Source: Spyradocola sp050942925
GTDB taxonomy: Bacteria > Bacillota > Clostridia > Christensenellales > UBA1750
Direction of reading: 5' to 3'
Assembly (NCBI GenBank): GCA_050942925.1
Contig: JBMNOF010000003.1
Location: forward strand, 1 to 64,000
Length of the DNA stretch: 64,000 nt
Shown here: piece by piece, positions 15,369 to 23,203 of the stretch
How the letters are laid out: each line of letters starts with the position of its first letter
Position numbering within the stretch: position 1 is the stretch's first letter
Translations under genes and position numbers: made by a program
The notes under the pieces: model-generated
What the model saw: only the letters and a program-made list of their open reading frames with translations
What the model was told of the DNA's origin: nothing
Database searches by the model: none

Positions 15369-17390
15369 CTAATCCTCCAGCAAATCCTCGTACTGACGCA
15401 GGTCCTCCCGGACCACGACGATCTCGTTTTTGCGCTGCTCATACACGGCGGCGCGCAGCAGATGCTTCATGGAGATCTCGCTCCCTTCCCCCGCGGCGAG
15501 GAACGCGGCGTGCAGCGCAATGTTTTTGATGTTTCCGCCGGCAACGGCGAACTTCTCCGCCAAGAAGGCGAAGTCCACATCCGCGGACACCGGGGCGCTC
15601 GGAGGCAGCATTCTGCGGAAGAGCTCCTGCCGCGCCGCCGCATCCGGGAAGGGAAAGTGCACGACAAACCGCATTCGCCGCAAAAATGCGCCGTCCAGGT
15701 TCTGGGACAGGTTGGTGGCCAGCAGGGTAACGCCGTCGTACTCCTCCATCTGCTTGAGCAGAAAGGCGACCTCGGCGTTGGCGTGGCGGTCCTGCGCGTC
15801 GCGCACCTCGGCGCGCTTGCCAAAGAGCGCGTCGCACTCGTCGAAAAAGAGCACGGCGCTGGCCTCGGCCGCACGGGCGAACGCGCGCCGCAGGTTTTTC
15901 TCCGTCTCGCCCACGTACTTGCTGATGACCTGCGAAAGCTGCACCACATGCAGGCGCATGTGCAATTCGTGCGCCACGAGCGTGGCCGCCATGGTCTTGC
16001 CTGTGCCCGGCGGGCCGGAGAGCAGGATGGAGACCCCGCGCCCATAGGGCGTTTTCGCGGCAAAGCCCCAGGTGTCGTAGACCTTCCGGCGCAGCAGCAC
16101 CTGGTCCACGGCCTGGCGGAGCTGGCGCTTTTGCGCCTCGGGCAGGACCAAGTCGTCCAGGCTTCCGTCGGCGCTCTCCGAGTGCACCGCGCCGTCCTCC
16201 AGCACGTCGTAGCAGGCCCTGTGCAGTTCCGCCTCGTCCAGGCACCGGCCCAGGCTCTCCTGCCGCGCGCGGGCTGCCGCCATGGCCTCCGCAATCTTTC
16301 CCGGAAGGAAAAAGAACTTTGCGGCCAGGCCCTCCACCGGGCCCTGCACGTTCCATGCCCCGGCGTACAGGCGGAAGAGCGCCTCCCGCTGCTCGTCGCT
16401 CGGGGGCGGAAACTCCAAGCGCAGCGCCATGCGCCCCGGAAGCGCGACGCGGGCTGGAAGCGCCGTACCCGGCGGCACGCACAGAAAGAGGGGCAAAAGC
16501 CCCTCCGGCAGGGCGGAAATCTCCGGAAGCCCGCCTTCCTCACAATCCACGCAGAGGCGGGCGCCGTCCAACGCCGCGCGCGCCAGCCCCTCCTGCAGGT
16601 CCTTGGCGGCGCACTCGATCACCTCGCGGCCCGCCGCGCGACGCAGCGCCGTGCGGCGGCCGCAGCCCTTGAGTCCGCAAAGCAGCACGACGCGAGGGCT
16701 TTCCTCCTCGCAAAGGCGGCGCAGCGCCTGCTCCTGCTCGGGATAGAGCGCCATGGTCGGGCCGTCGGACGCAGCCGGCGCTTCCGCCTGCCAAAGCGCG
16801 CGCAGCAAAGCGGCGCTCGGCGCGAGGACGCCCTCCCGGAGCTTGTCCCCGTCCAACAGCGCCGCAAGGCCTGCGCTGGACGCAATGCGCCCGGCCAACG
16901 CCGCCGTCCACGCCCCCTTTGTTCCGCAAAGCCGCGCAAAGAGGCGCAGGCCGGGCTGTGCGCGGGTCACGTCGTCCTGCAGATAGGCAAAGAGCTTTTC
17001 ATACTTTGCATCCAGCGTTGTGGCCAGGGCAAAACGCAGAGCTTTCTCCTCGTCCGGGGTCAAGCCGAGCGCGCGGACGGCGCGCACATAGGGCAGTCGG
17101 TCCCCCGTGCGCTGCATCCGCATCCGCAGGATGGCGTCGATCTCCTCCGCCTCCGCCGGCATCCCCAGCGCATACAGGTCCCCGGCGCCGAGGAGCTTGT
17201 CCTCGAACTCTTCCCTCGGGACAACCAGGCCCATCAGGTCCCGCATCTCGGGGTTGCGGCCCACCCACGCGTCCTTCTCATAGGCATGGGCGAGCAGCGC
17301 ATCCAGCCACAGGCAGATTTCGCCCGCCATCTCCGCCATGTCCCCATAGCGCTCGTCGACGCGCAGGGCCATCTGCTCAGCCCGCCGCAT
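15369..17390 (-). CDS. CIS-associated AAA+ ATPase (Afp15-like), copy 1
   Basis: A 673-residue protein with the same layout as the ATPase at 7018-9087. The N-terminal helical part is followed by a degenerate nucleotide-binding domain (CGLKGCGRRT around residue 240). A complete AAA+ domain then has Walker A GPPGTGKT (about residue 457), Walker B VLFFDECD and sensor LLATNL. The C-terminal helix bundle includes KNIALHAAFLAAGEG. Such ATPases are conserved in CIS clusters beside the cap protein and act in assembly. ATG at 17390 has AGGGGGG ten bases upstream and overlaps the preceding gene by 14 bases; an alternative ATG is at 17372. It is the only one of the two in the same block as the cap and PAAR-like genes. 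Confidence 0.87.
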   Translation of the reverse strand: MRRAEQMALRVDERYGDMAEMAGEICLWLDALLAHAYEKDAWVGRNPEMRDLMGLVVPREEFEDKLLGAGDLYALGMPAEAEEIDAILRMRMQRTGDRLPYVRAVRALGLTPDEEKALRFALATTLDAKYEKLFAYLQDDVTRAQPGLRLFARLCGTKGAWTAALAGRIASSAGLAALLDGDKLREGVLAPSAALLRALWQAEAPAASDGPTMALYPEQEQALRRLCEEESPRVVLLCGLKGCGRRTALRRAAGREVIECAAKDLQEGLARAALDGARLCVDCEEGGLPEISALPEGLLPLFLCVPPGTALPARVALPGRMALRLEFPPPSDEQREALFRLYAGAWNVQGPVEGLAAKFFFLPGKIAEAMAAARARQESLGRCLDEAELHRACYDVLEDGAVHSESADGSLDDLVLPEAQKRQLRQAVDQVLLRRKVYDTWGFAAKTPYGRGVSILLSGPPGTGKTMAATLVAHELHMRLHVVQLSQVISKYVGETEKNLRRAFARAAEASAVLFFDECDALFGKRAEVRDAQDRHANAEVAFLLKQMEEYDGVTLLATNLSQNLDGAFLRRMRFVVHFPFPDAAARQELFRRMLPPSAPVSADVDFAFLAEKFAVAGGNIKNIALHAAFLAAGEGSEISMKHLLRAAVYEQRKNEIVVVREDLRQYEDLLED

Positions 17391-18465
17391 AGCCGTTGAC
17401 CCCCCTGTCCGCCGGTTTGCCGCCCAGGGTCCTTCCCCGTCCGCGCCGGCTCCACCGGCCAAGGAGCTTGGGCGCAAACGCCACCAGGACGCAGAGCAGC
17501 GCGCAGGCCCCGGCGAGCAGACCGTACTGCCCGGCCATCTCCCCAAAGGCTGTGCGCAGGCGGGCCGTCAAATACTCCGTATCCATCACCGCGCGGACGC
17601 GCCCCTCCTCCGTAAAGTCCAGGCGCGAGACCATGTCCAGCGTGGAATCGATGTCGTCGAGCCAGCCATAGATGTCGTACAGGTCGTTTACGCTGACGCC
17701 CTTGTCCATCACGCTCTCGACCTGCTGCTGGAGAACCTGGGCGATCTTCTGCACGGACTGGGATGTGATGGTCTCCAGCTCCACGCTGAGTTTTGCCATC
17801 TCAATGCCGATGTCCAAGCCCTGCGCAAAGAGTACCGACACCGCAAGGAGGATCGCCAGCGCCAGCGCGCTGAGCCGGCGCTTTCCGGCCTTGGTCAGGC
17901 GCGTGTGCACCAGGATGAAGAGCAGAAGCACCTCGCCCAGGATCACCCAGCTCTGCGCGCGGCCCTCGCTCTGATAGGTCTCGATGAGGCGCGTCATGAT
18001 GTCGTCGTTGAGCAGAATCATCAGCGTGCCTGCGCGGCCGCCCGAGGCGTCCTCGATGTCCATGAACATGATGGCGTACCCGAACTGCTCCGAGGAGGCG
18101 TAGAGCGCATCGCCGTTGTGCAGCACGCGGATCTCCTCGGGATTGGGCAGAGCCTCGCCGGCGGAGTAGAGCAGGACGTTTTCGTTGCTCAGTATATACG
18201 CGCCTTCCACATAGGGAGAGGTGCGGAGAATCGACTCCAAAACCTCGTCCATGTTGAAATAGTTTTCGAGGTTTTTGCCGTAGCGGATGCCGAACTCCAG
18301 GCTGGTGATGTACTGGGTCAGTTCCGTGGCGCGCAGGGTCTCCTGCGCCGTGCGGTAGGCGCTGCCCACGGCCTGGTTCTTTGCCCGAACCGTCCACTGC
18401 ATGCCCGCAAACAGGCACAGAAAGGCCAGGACGTACGTCAGGCCGTTTCGCATCCAGGTTTTCAT
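17377..18465 (-). CDS. Membrane sensor protein with two extracytoplasmic domains
   Basis: A 362-residue protein. Helix 1 is residues 8-24. An outside domain of about 130 residues contains FGIRYGKNLENYFNMDEVL. Then come helices around residues 175-215, a second outside domain with a coiled helix (QSVQKIAQVLQQQVESV), and a last helix near residue 320 followed by a basic cytoplasmic tail. The pattern mirrors the N-terminal sensor half of the sensor-MFS protein. It has no kinase, HAMP or cyclase output domain. It may therefore act as a membrane receptor or anchor for the particle; this is inference. Start 18465 has AAAGGCGGG upstream. Confidence 0.72.
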   Translation of the reverse strand: MKTWMRNGLTYVLAFLCLFAGMQWTVRAKNQAVGSAYRTAQETLRATELTQYITSLEFGIRYGKNLENYFNMDEVLESILRTSPYVEGAYILSNENVLLYSAGEALPNPEEIRVLHNGDALYASSEQFGYAIMFMDIEDASGGRAGTLMILLNDDIMTRLIETYQSEGRAQSWVILGEVLLLFILVHTRLTKAGKRRLSALALAILLAVSVLFAQGLDIGIEMAKLSVELETITSQSVQKIAQVLQQQVESVMDKGVSVNDLYDIYGWLDDIDSTLDMVSRLDFTEEGRVRAVMDTEYLTARLRTAFGEMAGQYGLLAGACALLCVLVAFAPKLLGRWSRRGRGRTLGGKPADRGVNGYAAG

Positions 18466-18497
18466 CCAGTATCCCGCCTTTCTATAAGGGACTTGCG

Positions 18498-18872
18498 CTA
18501 GGGCACCTGCACCGTGAACACACCCGGGGTAAGGATCCGGATCATGCCCCCATAGGCGCAGGTGAGCTGAGAGGTGGAATTGAGCGCCGGCTTGCCTCCG
18601 ATGAGCACCGTCGGGCTGCCCGTGACCCAGGTTCCCACGATCACCGGCGAGCAGGGCTGCGGCACATAGGTGCCAAAGGGCGTCACCGTCGCGGCCACCG
18701 CCGGGTTGAGCAAAGAGGTGCACATGCCGAACGTGGGCAACATCGTGTCCGAGATCACCGCAAGCGGCAGGGACCCGGAGATGGTCTGCTGCTGCGAGGT
18801 CATGGACAGCACGCAGGGCGCGATGCCAAACGTGCACTGGCAGGTCGCCCCCATTGCAACCGGAAACGCCAT
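18498..18872 (-). CDS. PAAR-like DUF4280 spike-tip protein
   Basis: A 124-residue protein of the DUF4280/PAAR-like family. It starts FPVAMGATCQCTFG and contains repeated strand-turn segments with Cys (GIAPCVL, PQPCSPV, LTCAYGG) and PTVLIGGKPAL, as seen in PAAR-like proteins that sharpen the tip of contractile spikes. In CIS it caps the VgrG-like spike and can carry effectors. Here there is no C-terminal extension, so any effector must bind separately. It follows the beta-domain protein by 18 bases. Confidence 0.87.
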   Translation of the reverse strand: MAFPVAMGATCQCTFGIAPCVLSMTSQQQTISGSLPLAVISDTMLPTFGMCTSLLNPAVAATVTPFGTYVPQPCSPVIVGTWVTGSPTVLIGGKPALNSTSQLTCAYGGMIRILTPGVFTVQVP

Positions 18873-18890
18873 GAGCTTCCCCTTCCTTTC

Positions 18891-19640
18891 CTAGTCGGCA
18901 ACGAGATCCCTCTCGTTGTGCGCGAGCGCCTCCAAGGCCACGCGCTCCAGCGCCAGGCCCTTTTTGCCGGGCACGAGGAGCACGACCTCCGCCGCCTCCG
19001 GCAGCGCGAGGAAGGCGCGTCCCTCTGCATCCGTCTCGACCGCGCGCGCTGGGCGCAGCAGGCATCCGCGCCGATGCGCGGACGCGAGCGGCGCCCCCAA
19101 GGTATAGAGCGCGCCTTCCGCGCCGCAGAGCTGGATCAGCTCGCTCGTCTTCCCATCCTCCAGGTAAAAGGGCCCGGGAACGGGCAGCCGGCTCTGTTGC
19201 TCCGCGGAGAAGAGCCGCAGGGCCGTCGAGCCGGGACCGGCGTCGTCCTGCGCCAAGCGCAGGCTCTGCCGGTCGCCGCCCAGGCGATAGAGCGTCCGGC
19301 CGGCCAGGGGCGCCTTCTTCTTGTCCACCAAGCGGAGTGCCAGGGTCGTGACGCGCCGGGAAAACCGGTACGCCGGCGAGGGCAGCAGGCGCAGCGTCTC
19401 CACGCGCTCCGCATCCGGCCCGCCCTGAAAGCGCAGCTCCTCGCGCTGAAAGCCCGTGCCCTCCACGGTCAGCGCGTGTTCCCCAGCCGGCTGGTTGACA
19501 AACAGGAACCAACCGTCCGGCTTTGCGATGGGGTGCATCTCTTGCCCATCCAGCGTAAAGCGCACTTGCGCGGGTTTGACCAGACGGCCGGTGAAGTCGT
19601 CCAGGATCTCCAGCGCAAGGGATACATCGATTGCGATCAT
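18891..19640 (-). CDS. CIS-associated beta-domain protein (carboxypeptidase-regulatory-like)
   Basis: A 249-residue soluble protein. The first ~85 residues look like an immunoglobulin-like or carboxypeptidase-regulatory beta domain (LEILDDFTGRLVKPAQVRFT, then GWFLFVNQPAGEHALTVEG). A second, similar domain follows at about residues 100-180. Its C-terminal residues contain AEVVLLVPGKKGL. Proteins of this kind accompany the cap and PAAR genes in several CIS loci, where they are thought to be baseplate or appendage parts, but the exact place in the particle is unknown. Its ATG overlaps the TGA of the cap gene (ATGA), after GGAGG. Confidence 0.65.
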   Translation of the reverse strand: MIAIDVSLALEILDDFTGRLVKPAQVRFTLDGQEMHPIAKPDGWFLFVNQPAGEHALTVEGTGFQREELRFQGGPDAERVETLRLLPSPAYRFSRRVTTLALRLVDKKKAPLAGRTLYRLGGDRQSLRLAQDDAGPGSTALRLFSAEQQSRLPVPGPFYLEDGKTSELIQLCGAEGALYTLGAPLASAHRRGCLLRPARAVETDAEGRAFLALPEAAEVVLLVPGKKGLALERVALEALAHNERDLVAD

Positions 19641-20227
19641 TTTGACGTGTCCTCCGTTTCGATGCGGATATGGCGCACGCGCGCAACCGTGCGCACGCGC
19701 TCGGAATCGATGTACACGGCCTGCACCAGGCACCCGAAGGAGAGCTTGTAGGGCTTATTGCTCCCGCTCCAAACGCGCGGCAGCGCATCCTGCGGCAGGG
19801 CCTTTTCCAACGTCAGACGGACCGGCTGCCCGGAGGCGGCCAGGGACCCCGTCGCGTAGGGCGCAAGGTCCGGATGGTCCCGCACGACCTGCAGGGCGCG
19901 CCCGAGGATTCGGTATTCATCGGCCGCGCGCGTAAGGACCGGCGCCTTGGAGTGCGCGGTGAGGATCAAATGCAGGTTCAGGGCCAGCGGCGCCATGCGC
20001 TGCGTCTGCCGCCCTTCCTGTACAAAGCCATAGGCGGGTTCGCGCCCTGGGGTGTCCTCCTCCATGGAATAGAGGTAGACCGTGAGCTGAAAGTCCTCCG
20101 GCTCATAGGGCGCACACATTCCGATGAGCTCGGGCTTGGAGATCGGCTCCGGCGTCATCTCCTGCCGAAGCAGTTCCACGACGGCCTGCGCCGCCTCGTA
20201 AAGGGCCGTGTATTCGGCCACGTTCAT
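19637..20227 (-). CDS. Pvc16/DUF4255 tail terminator (cap) protein
   Basis: A 196-residue protein of the DUF4255/Pvc16 N-terminal family. Its N-terminus has MCAPYEPEDFQLTVYLYSM. Further motifs include LALNLHLILTAH and DEYRILGRALQVVRDHP, which match the family pattern. The homologous Afp16/Pvc16 caps the end of sheath and tube and fixes particle length. The ribosome site GGAGGG abuts the ATG at 20227, so the GTG at 20221 may be the true start. It is placed next to the spike-tip gene, not after the ATPase as in Afp. Confidence 0.88.
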   Translation of the reverse strand: MNVAEYTALYEAAQAVVELLRQEMTPEPISKPELIGMCAPYEPEDFQLTVYLYSMEEDTPGREPAYGFVQEGRQTQRMAPLALNLHLILTAHSKAPVLTRAADEYRILGRALQVVRDHPDLAPYATGSLAASGQPVRLTLEKALPQDALPRVWSGSNKPYKLSFGCLVQAVYIDSERVRTVARVRHIRIETEDTSK

Positions 20228-20237
20228 CCCTCCTTTG

Positions 20238-21119
20238 TTAGGATTCCGTCCCCAGGTATTCGACGAGGAGGCCCGCCTGGTCGCTCAGCGCGCCGCCGCA
20301 GGTCTCGTTGATGCGGTAGAGCAGCCGGCTGTAGTCGGAAATGGCGGTAAAGACGTCCAGCCGCGCCTGGCGCATGTCGCTCGTGGCCTGCGCAAAGTCC
20401 GCGTCGGTCGCATTCCCCATGATCAAGGCCTCGGCAACCTCGTCGCGCGCGGCGATGGCGTCGGTGTACGCCTTGGCCGCGGACGACACCTCGGAGTAGG
20501 TGATGGTGATGTCGATGTAGTCCTGCTCGATGTCCTGCACCGCCTGCTGCACGTTTTCCGCCATGCCGTAGGCGACGATGGCGTCCTGCAGGGATTCCAG
20601 CGTGATTTCCGAGGGCTGGAGCGTCAGGAAGAAGTCCTGCGCGTCAAAGGTCTGCGCGCTGACGTCCTGCCCGGTCAGCGACCGGACGCGGGAGACGAGC
20701 TTGAGCTTCTCCAGCTGCGCGGTCTCTTCTTCGCCCTTGGCCGCATCCACCGCCTCCTGCGCGCTGTCCAAATCCGCCTGCTGGACCAAGCCCATGAGGT
20801 ACTGCGCCTGCAGCTCCTCCAGGTTCGCCTGCGCCTGCGTCAACGCATCCTGCTTCATGGACAGATTCATCTGCGCCACCACCATCTCGTGCAGCGCATC
20901 CACCAGGGAGGTGCGGCTGGAGAGCTGATGATCCGTACAGGCCTCCAGCAGCGCCGAAACGTCTGCATAGCTCGTCTCCGTGGATTCCGTCTCCGTGGCG
21001 GCGGGTTCCGCGTCCGTGGTGCTGCTGCCCGTCTCCGCCGTCTCCGCCCAAGCCGAGAGCGGGAAGAGCAGCGCCAGCGCTAAAAGCAGCGCCGCCAGGC
21101 ATCCTCTTCTTGCCTTCAT
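20238..21119 (-). CDS. Secreted TolC-like helical protein
   Basis: A 293-residue protein with a cleavable signal peptide (MKARRGCLAALLLALALLFP then AWA). A Thr/Glu-rich linker (residues 26-50) follows. The rest is long helices with the outer-membrane-efflux pattern (QANLEELQAQYLMGLVQQAD, then EETAQLEKLKLVSRVRSLTG). It is shorter than a classical TolC (about 420-490 residues) and lacks an obvious beta-barrel segment. Short TolC-like proteins occur in monoderm Firmicutes. In this operon it could be an extracellular or wall-spanning helical sleeve or anchor; that role is inferred. Its ATG overlaps the MORN gene stop. Confidence 0.72.
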   Translation of the reverse strand: MKARRGCLAALLLALALLFPLSAWAETAETGSSTTDAEPAATETESTETSYADVSALLEACTDHQLSSRTSLVDALHEMVVAQMNLSMKQDALTQAQANLEELQAQYLMGLVQQADLDSAQEAVDAAKGEEETAQLEKLKLVSRVRSLTGQDVSAQTFDAQDFFLTLQPSEITLESLQDAIVAYGMAENVQQAVQDIEQDYIDITITYSEVSSAAKAYTDAIAARDEVAEALIMGNATDADFAQATSDMRQARLDVFTAISDYSRLLYRINETCGGALSDQAGLLVEYLGTES

Positions 21120-23161
21120 TGCACGATCGCCTCCCCTCCGGAAGCAAGGCCATCGAAGGCCTGCCCGGCGGCATCGTCCTCTGTGGTCGTGCCGTCTGCG
21201 GTGGTGCCGTCTGCGGTGGTCGCGCCGTCCGCAGCGGCAGTTCCGTCCTCGGCGGTCGTGCCGTCCGCAGCAGTGCCCGTCTCGGCGCCCGCGTCCGTGG
21301 AGGCACTACCCAGGCCCAGGTCGGCCAGCAGGCCGTCTACCATGCTGGTTTCGGCGTCGGTTTCGCTTCCGCTTCCGCCGCTCTCCGTGGCCAGATCGCG
21401 CGTGGACCGCCACTCAATCAGGTCGATGACGCCCTTCGCGTCCGTCCAGACGCGGAGCGTGTAGTCCCCGTAGTCATAGCGCGTCACGGCGTGGCTGGTC
21501 TGCGCCGTTGCCACAACGCCGGGGAGGAGCAAGGGCGTTTCGCGCGTCTCGCGCGCGTCGGAATAGCCCTCCGCCGGGGTAAAGCTGCCGCCCGCAAAGC
21601 GGGAGGACAAGCTCTGCCCATAGAGATACACGCGGTGCACCACGATTTCCGCGTCGTTGTAGCCATAGTTGCAGAACACCGCCGCCTGCAGCGTCGGGTT
21701 GTCGATGACAAAGCCCTGGTCGGCGCGGGACTCCGTGAGCGTCGTGCCGGCAAAGACCGTGTCCCGCAAGTCGGTGACCGCCATGTCCAGCAGGCTCGCG
21801 CCGTCGAGGAATCCGCCGGAGAAGTTGCCGACGTAGATCGCCGCGCCGTTTGCGTAGAGCGTGCCCGCCCCTTCGGCGTTTCCGTCCGCGAGCGCGCCCT
21901 CGTAGACGAGCGTCTCGCCCTGGAAATAGCGCGCCGTGCCCGTGACCGCGCCCGCGGCAAACGTGCCCTCGATGCGCGCGCCGCCCTCCAGGTTGAGCGT
22001 GCCCGTGCCCTCGTAGAGGCCCTGGGAGAAGCCGCCCGCATAGAGGACGGTTCCGTCCTCGTTGTAGAGCGTGCCCTCGCCGTCGCGCTGGCCCTGCACA
22101 AAGCCGCCCTCGTACTCTTTGCGGCCGTCGGCGTAGTACTCCGTGCCCGTGCCGGACTTGAGCCCCGCCTCGAACCCGCCGTAATAGGTGCGGTTCCCCG
22201 TCTCGTCGTAGAGCGTGCCCTGGCCGGAGGCCTCGCCCTGGGAGAAGTTGCCCTCGAACTTGATCTGTCCGTCCTCGTAATAGAGCACGCACGCGCCGTC
22301 GATCATGCCGTTTGCGAAGGTCGCGCACTCCGCCCGGAGGGTGCCGTCCGCGTAGTAGAGGCTGCCGGCGCCGCTGTACGCGTCGTCCTGGAAGCCGCCC
22401 TCGTACACGAGCGCGCCGTCCTCATAGGCCTTGCCCTGGCCGGTGCGCCGGCCCGCGACAAAATCGCCCTCGTAGACGAGCTGTCCGCCCGCATAGAGCT
22501 TTCCCTCGCCCTCGTACAGGCCCTGCGCGAACTCGCCTTCATAGAGCAGGGCGTTGTCCGCATACAGGCTTCCCTCGCCGGAATACAGCCCCTCCAGGAA
22601 GCCGCCCTCGTACAGGACGTTTCCGTCCTCGTTCCGAAGCGTGCCCTCGCCCGAGTACAGGCCGTCTACGAACGTTCCCTCAAAGGAGATCACGCCGTTT
22701 TCGTAGTACTCCGTGCCGCGGCCGGTCTTCACGCCTTCTTCGAGGCGCCCGGCAAAGGACAGGTGCTCCAGCTCCGCATCGGAATAGAGCTCCACCCGGC
22801 CCGTATAGGTCTCCGCCTTGGCGTCCAGTTCGTACATGCGCGCGGTAAACCAGCGGCTCTCCATCCAGGGCCAGATGAGGAACTGCACGAGCAGCCAGAT
22901 CGCCGCGATGACGCCGATCACCACGAAGATGAGCGACTTTGCCACGTAGACCGGTCCGGCGTCGATGTAGTCCTCGCGCTTTTTCGGCTTGACCTTTACG
23001 GTGGTGACGGTTTTGACCACCTTGGGCACGAGCTTGGACGCCTGGCGGCTCAGGTTTGTGGCCGTGCGGGCGCGCGCATACAGCGAGCGAAACGGCCGCA
23101 GCACGGCGTTTTTGAGCATTCGCCAGAGCATCAGGATGGAGCGATAGAGTGCGTTAAACAA
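21116..23161 (-). CDS. Membrane-anchored MORN-repeat protein
   Basis: A 681-residue protein. A basic cytoplasmic N-terminus of about 70 residues is followed by a single transmembrane helix (about residues 74-97). Outside there are about 14 MORN repeats of 22-23 residues with the pattern YEGxFxxGxYxGxGxLY (residues ~115-440). The next 130 residues are a different beta-rich domain (with EIVVHRVYLYGQ). The tail is a low-complexity Ala/Asp/Gly/Thr region with repeated DGTT units. MORN repeats mediate lipid or protein contact. A role in docking the particle or bridging to the wall is inferred from topology and position. Confidence 0.82.
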   Translation of the reverse strand: MFNALYRSILMLWRMLKNAVLRPFRSLYARARTATNLSRQASKLVPKVVKTVTTVKVKPKKREDYIDAGPVYVAKSLIFVVIGVIAAIWLLVQFLIWPWMESRWFTARMYELDAKAETYTGRVELYSDAELEHLSFAGRLEEGVKTGRGTEYYENGVISFEGTFVDGLYSGEGTLRNEDGNVLYEGGFLEGLYSGEGSLYADNALLYEGEFAQGLYEGEGKLYAGGQLVYEGDFVAGRRTGQGKAYEDGALVYEGGFQDDAYSGAGSLYYADGTLRAECATFANGMIDGACVLYYEDGQIKFEGNFSQGEASGQGTLYDETGNRTYYGGFEAGLKSGTGTEYYADGRKEYEGGFVQGQRDGEGTLYNEDGTVLYAGGFSQGLYEGTGTLNLEGGARIEGTFAAGAVTGTARYFQGETLVYEGALADGNAEGAGTLYANGAAIYVGNFSGGFLDGASLLDMAVTDLRDTVFAGTTLTESRADQGFVIDNPTLQAAVFCNYGYNDAEIVVHRVYLYGQSLSSRFAGGSFTPAEGYSDARETRETPLLLPGVVATAQTSHAVTRYDYGDYTLRVWTDAKGVIDLIEWRSTRDLATESGGSGSETDAETSMVDGLLADLGLGSASTDAGAETGTAADGTTAEDGTAAADGATTADGTTADGTTTEDDAAGQAFDGLASGGEAIVQ

Positions 23162-23203
23162 TGTCTTTTCCTCCGCTTTTTAAGCGACTCGATGGGCAGC
23201 GCG

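Noticed and set aside
20238..21119. Evidence for a diderm host from the TolC-like protein
   Set aside because: It is short, lacks a barrel, and the rest of the window (lipobox protein, sigma-A promoters, Crh-like protein, QueT) fits a monoderm.
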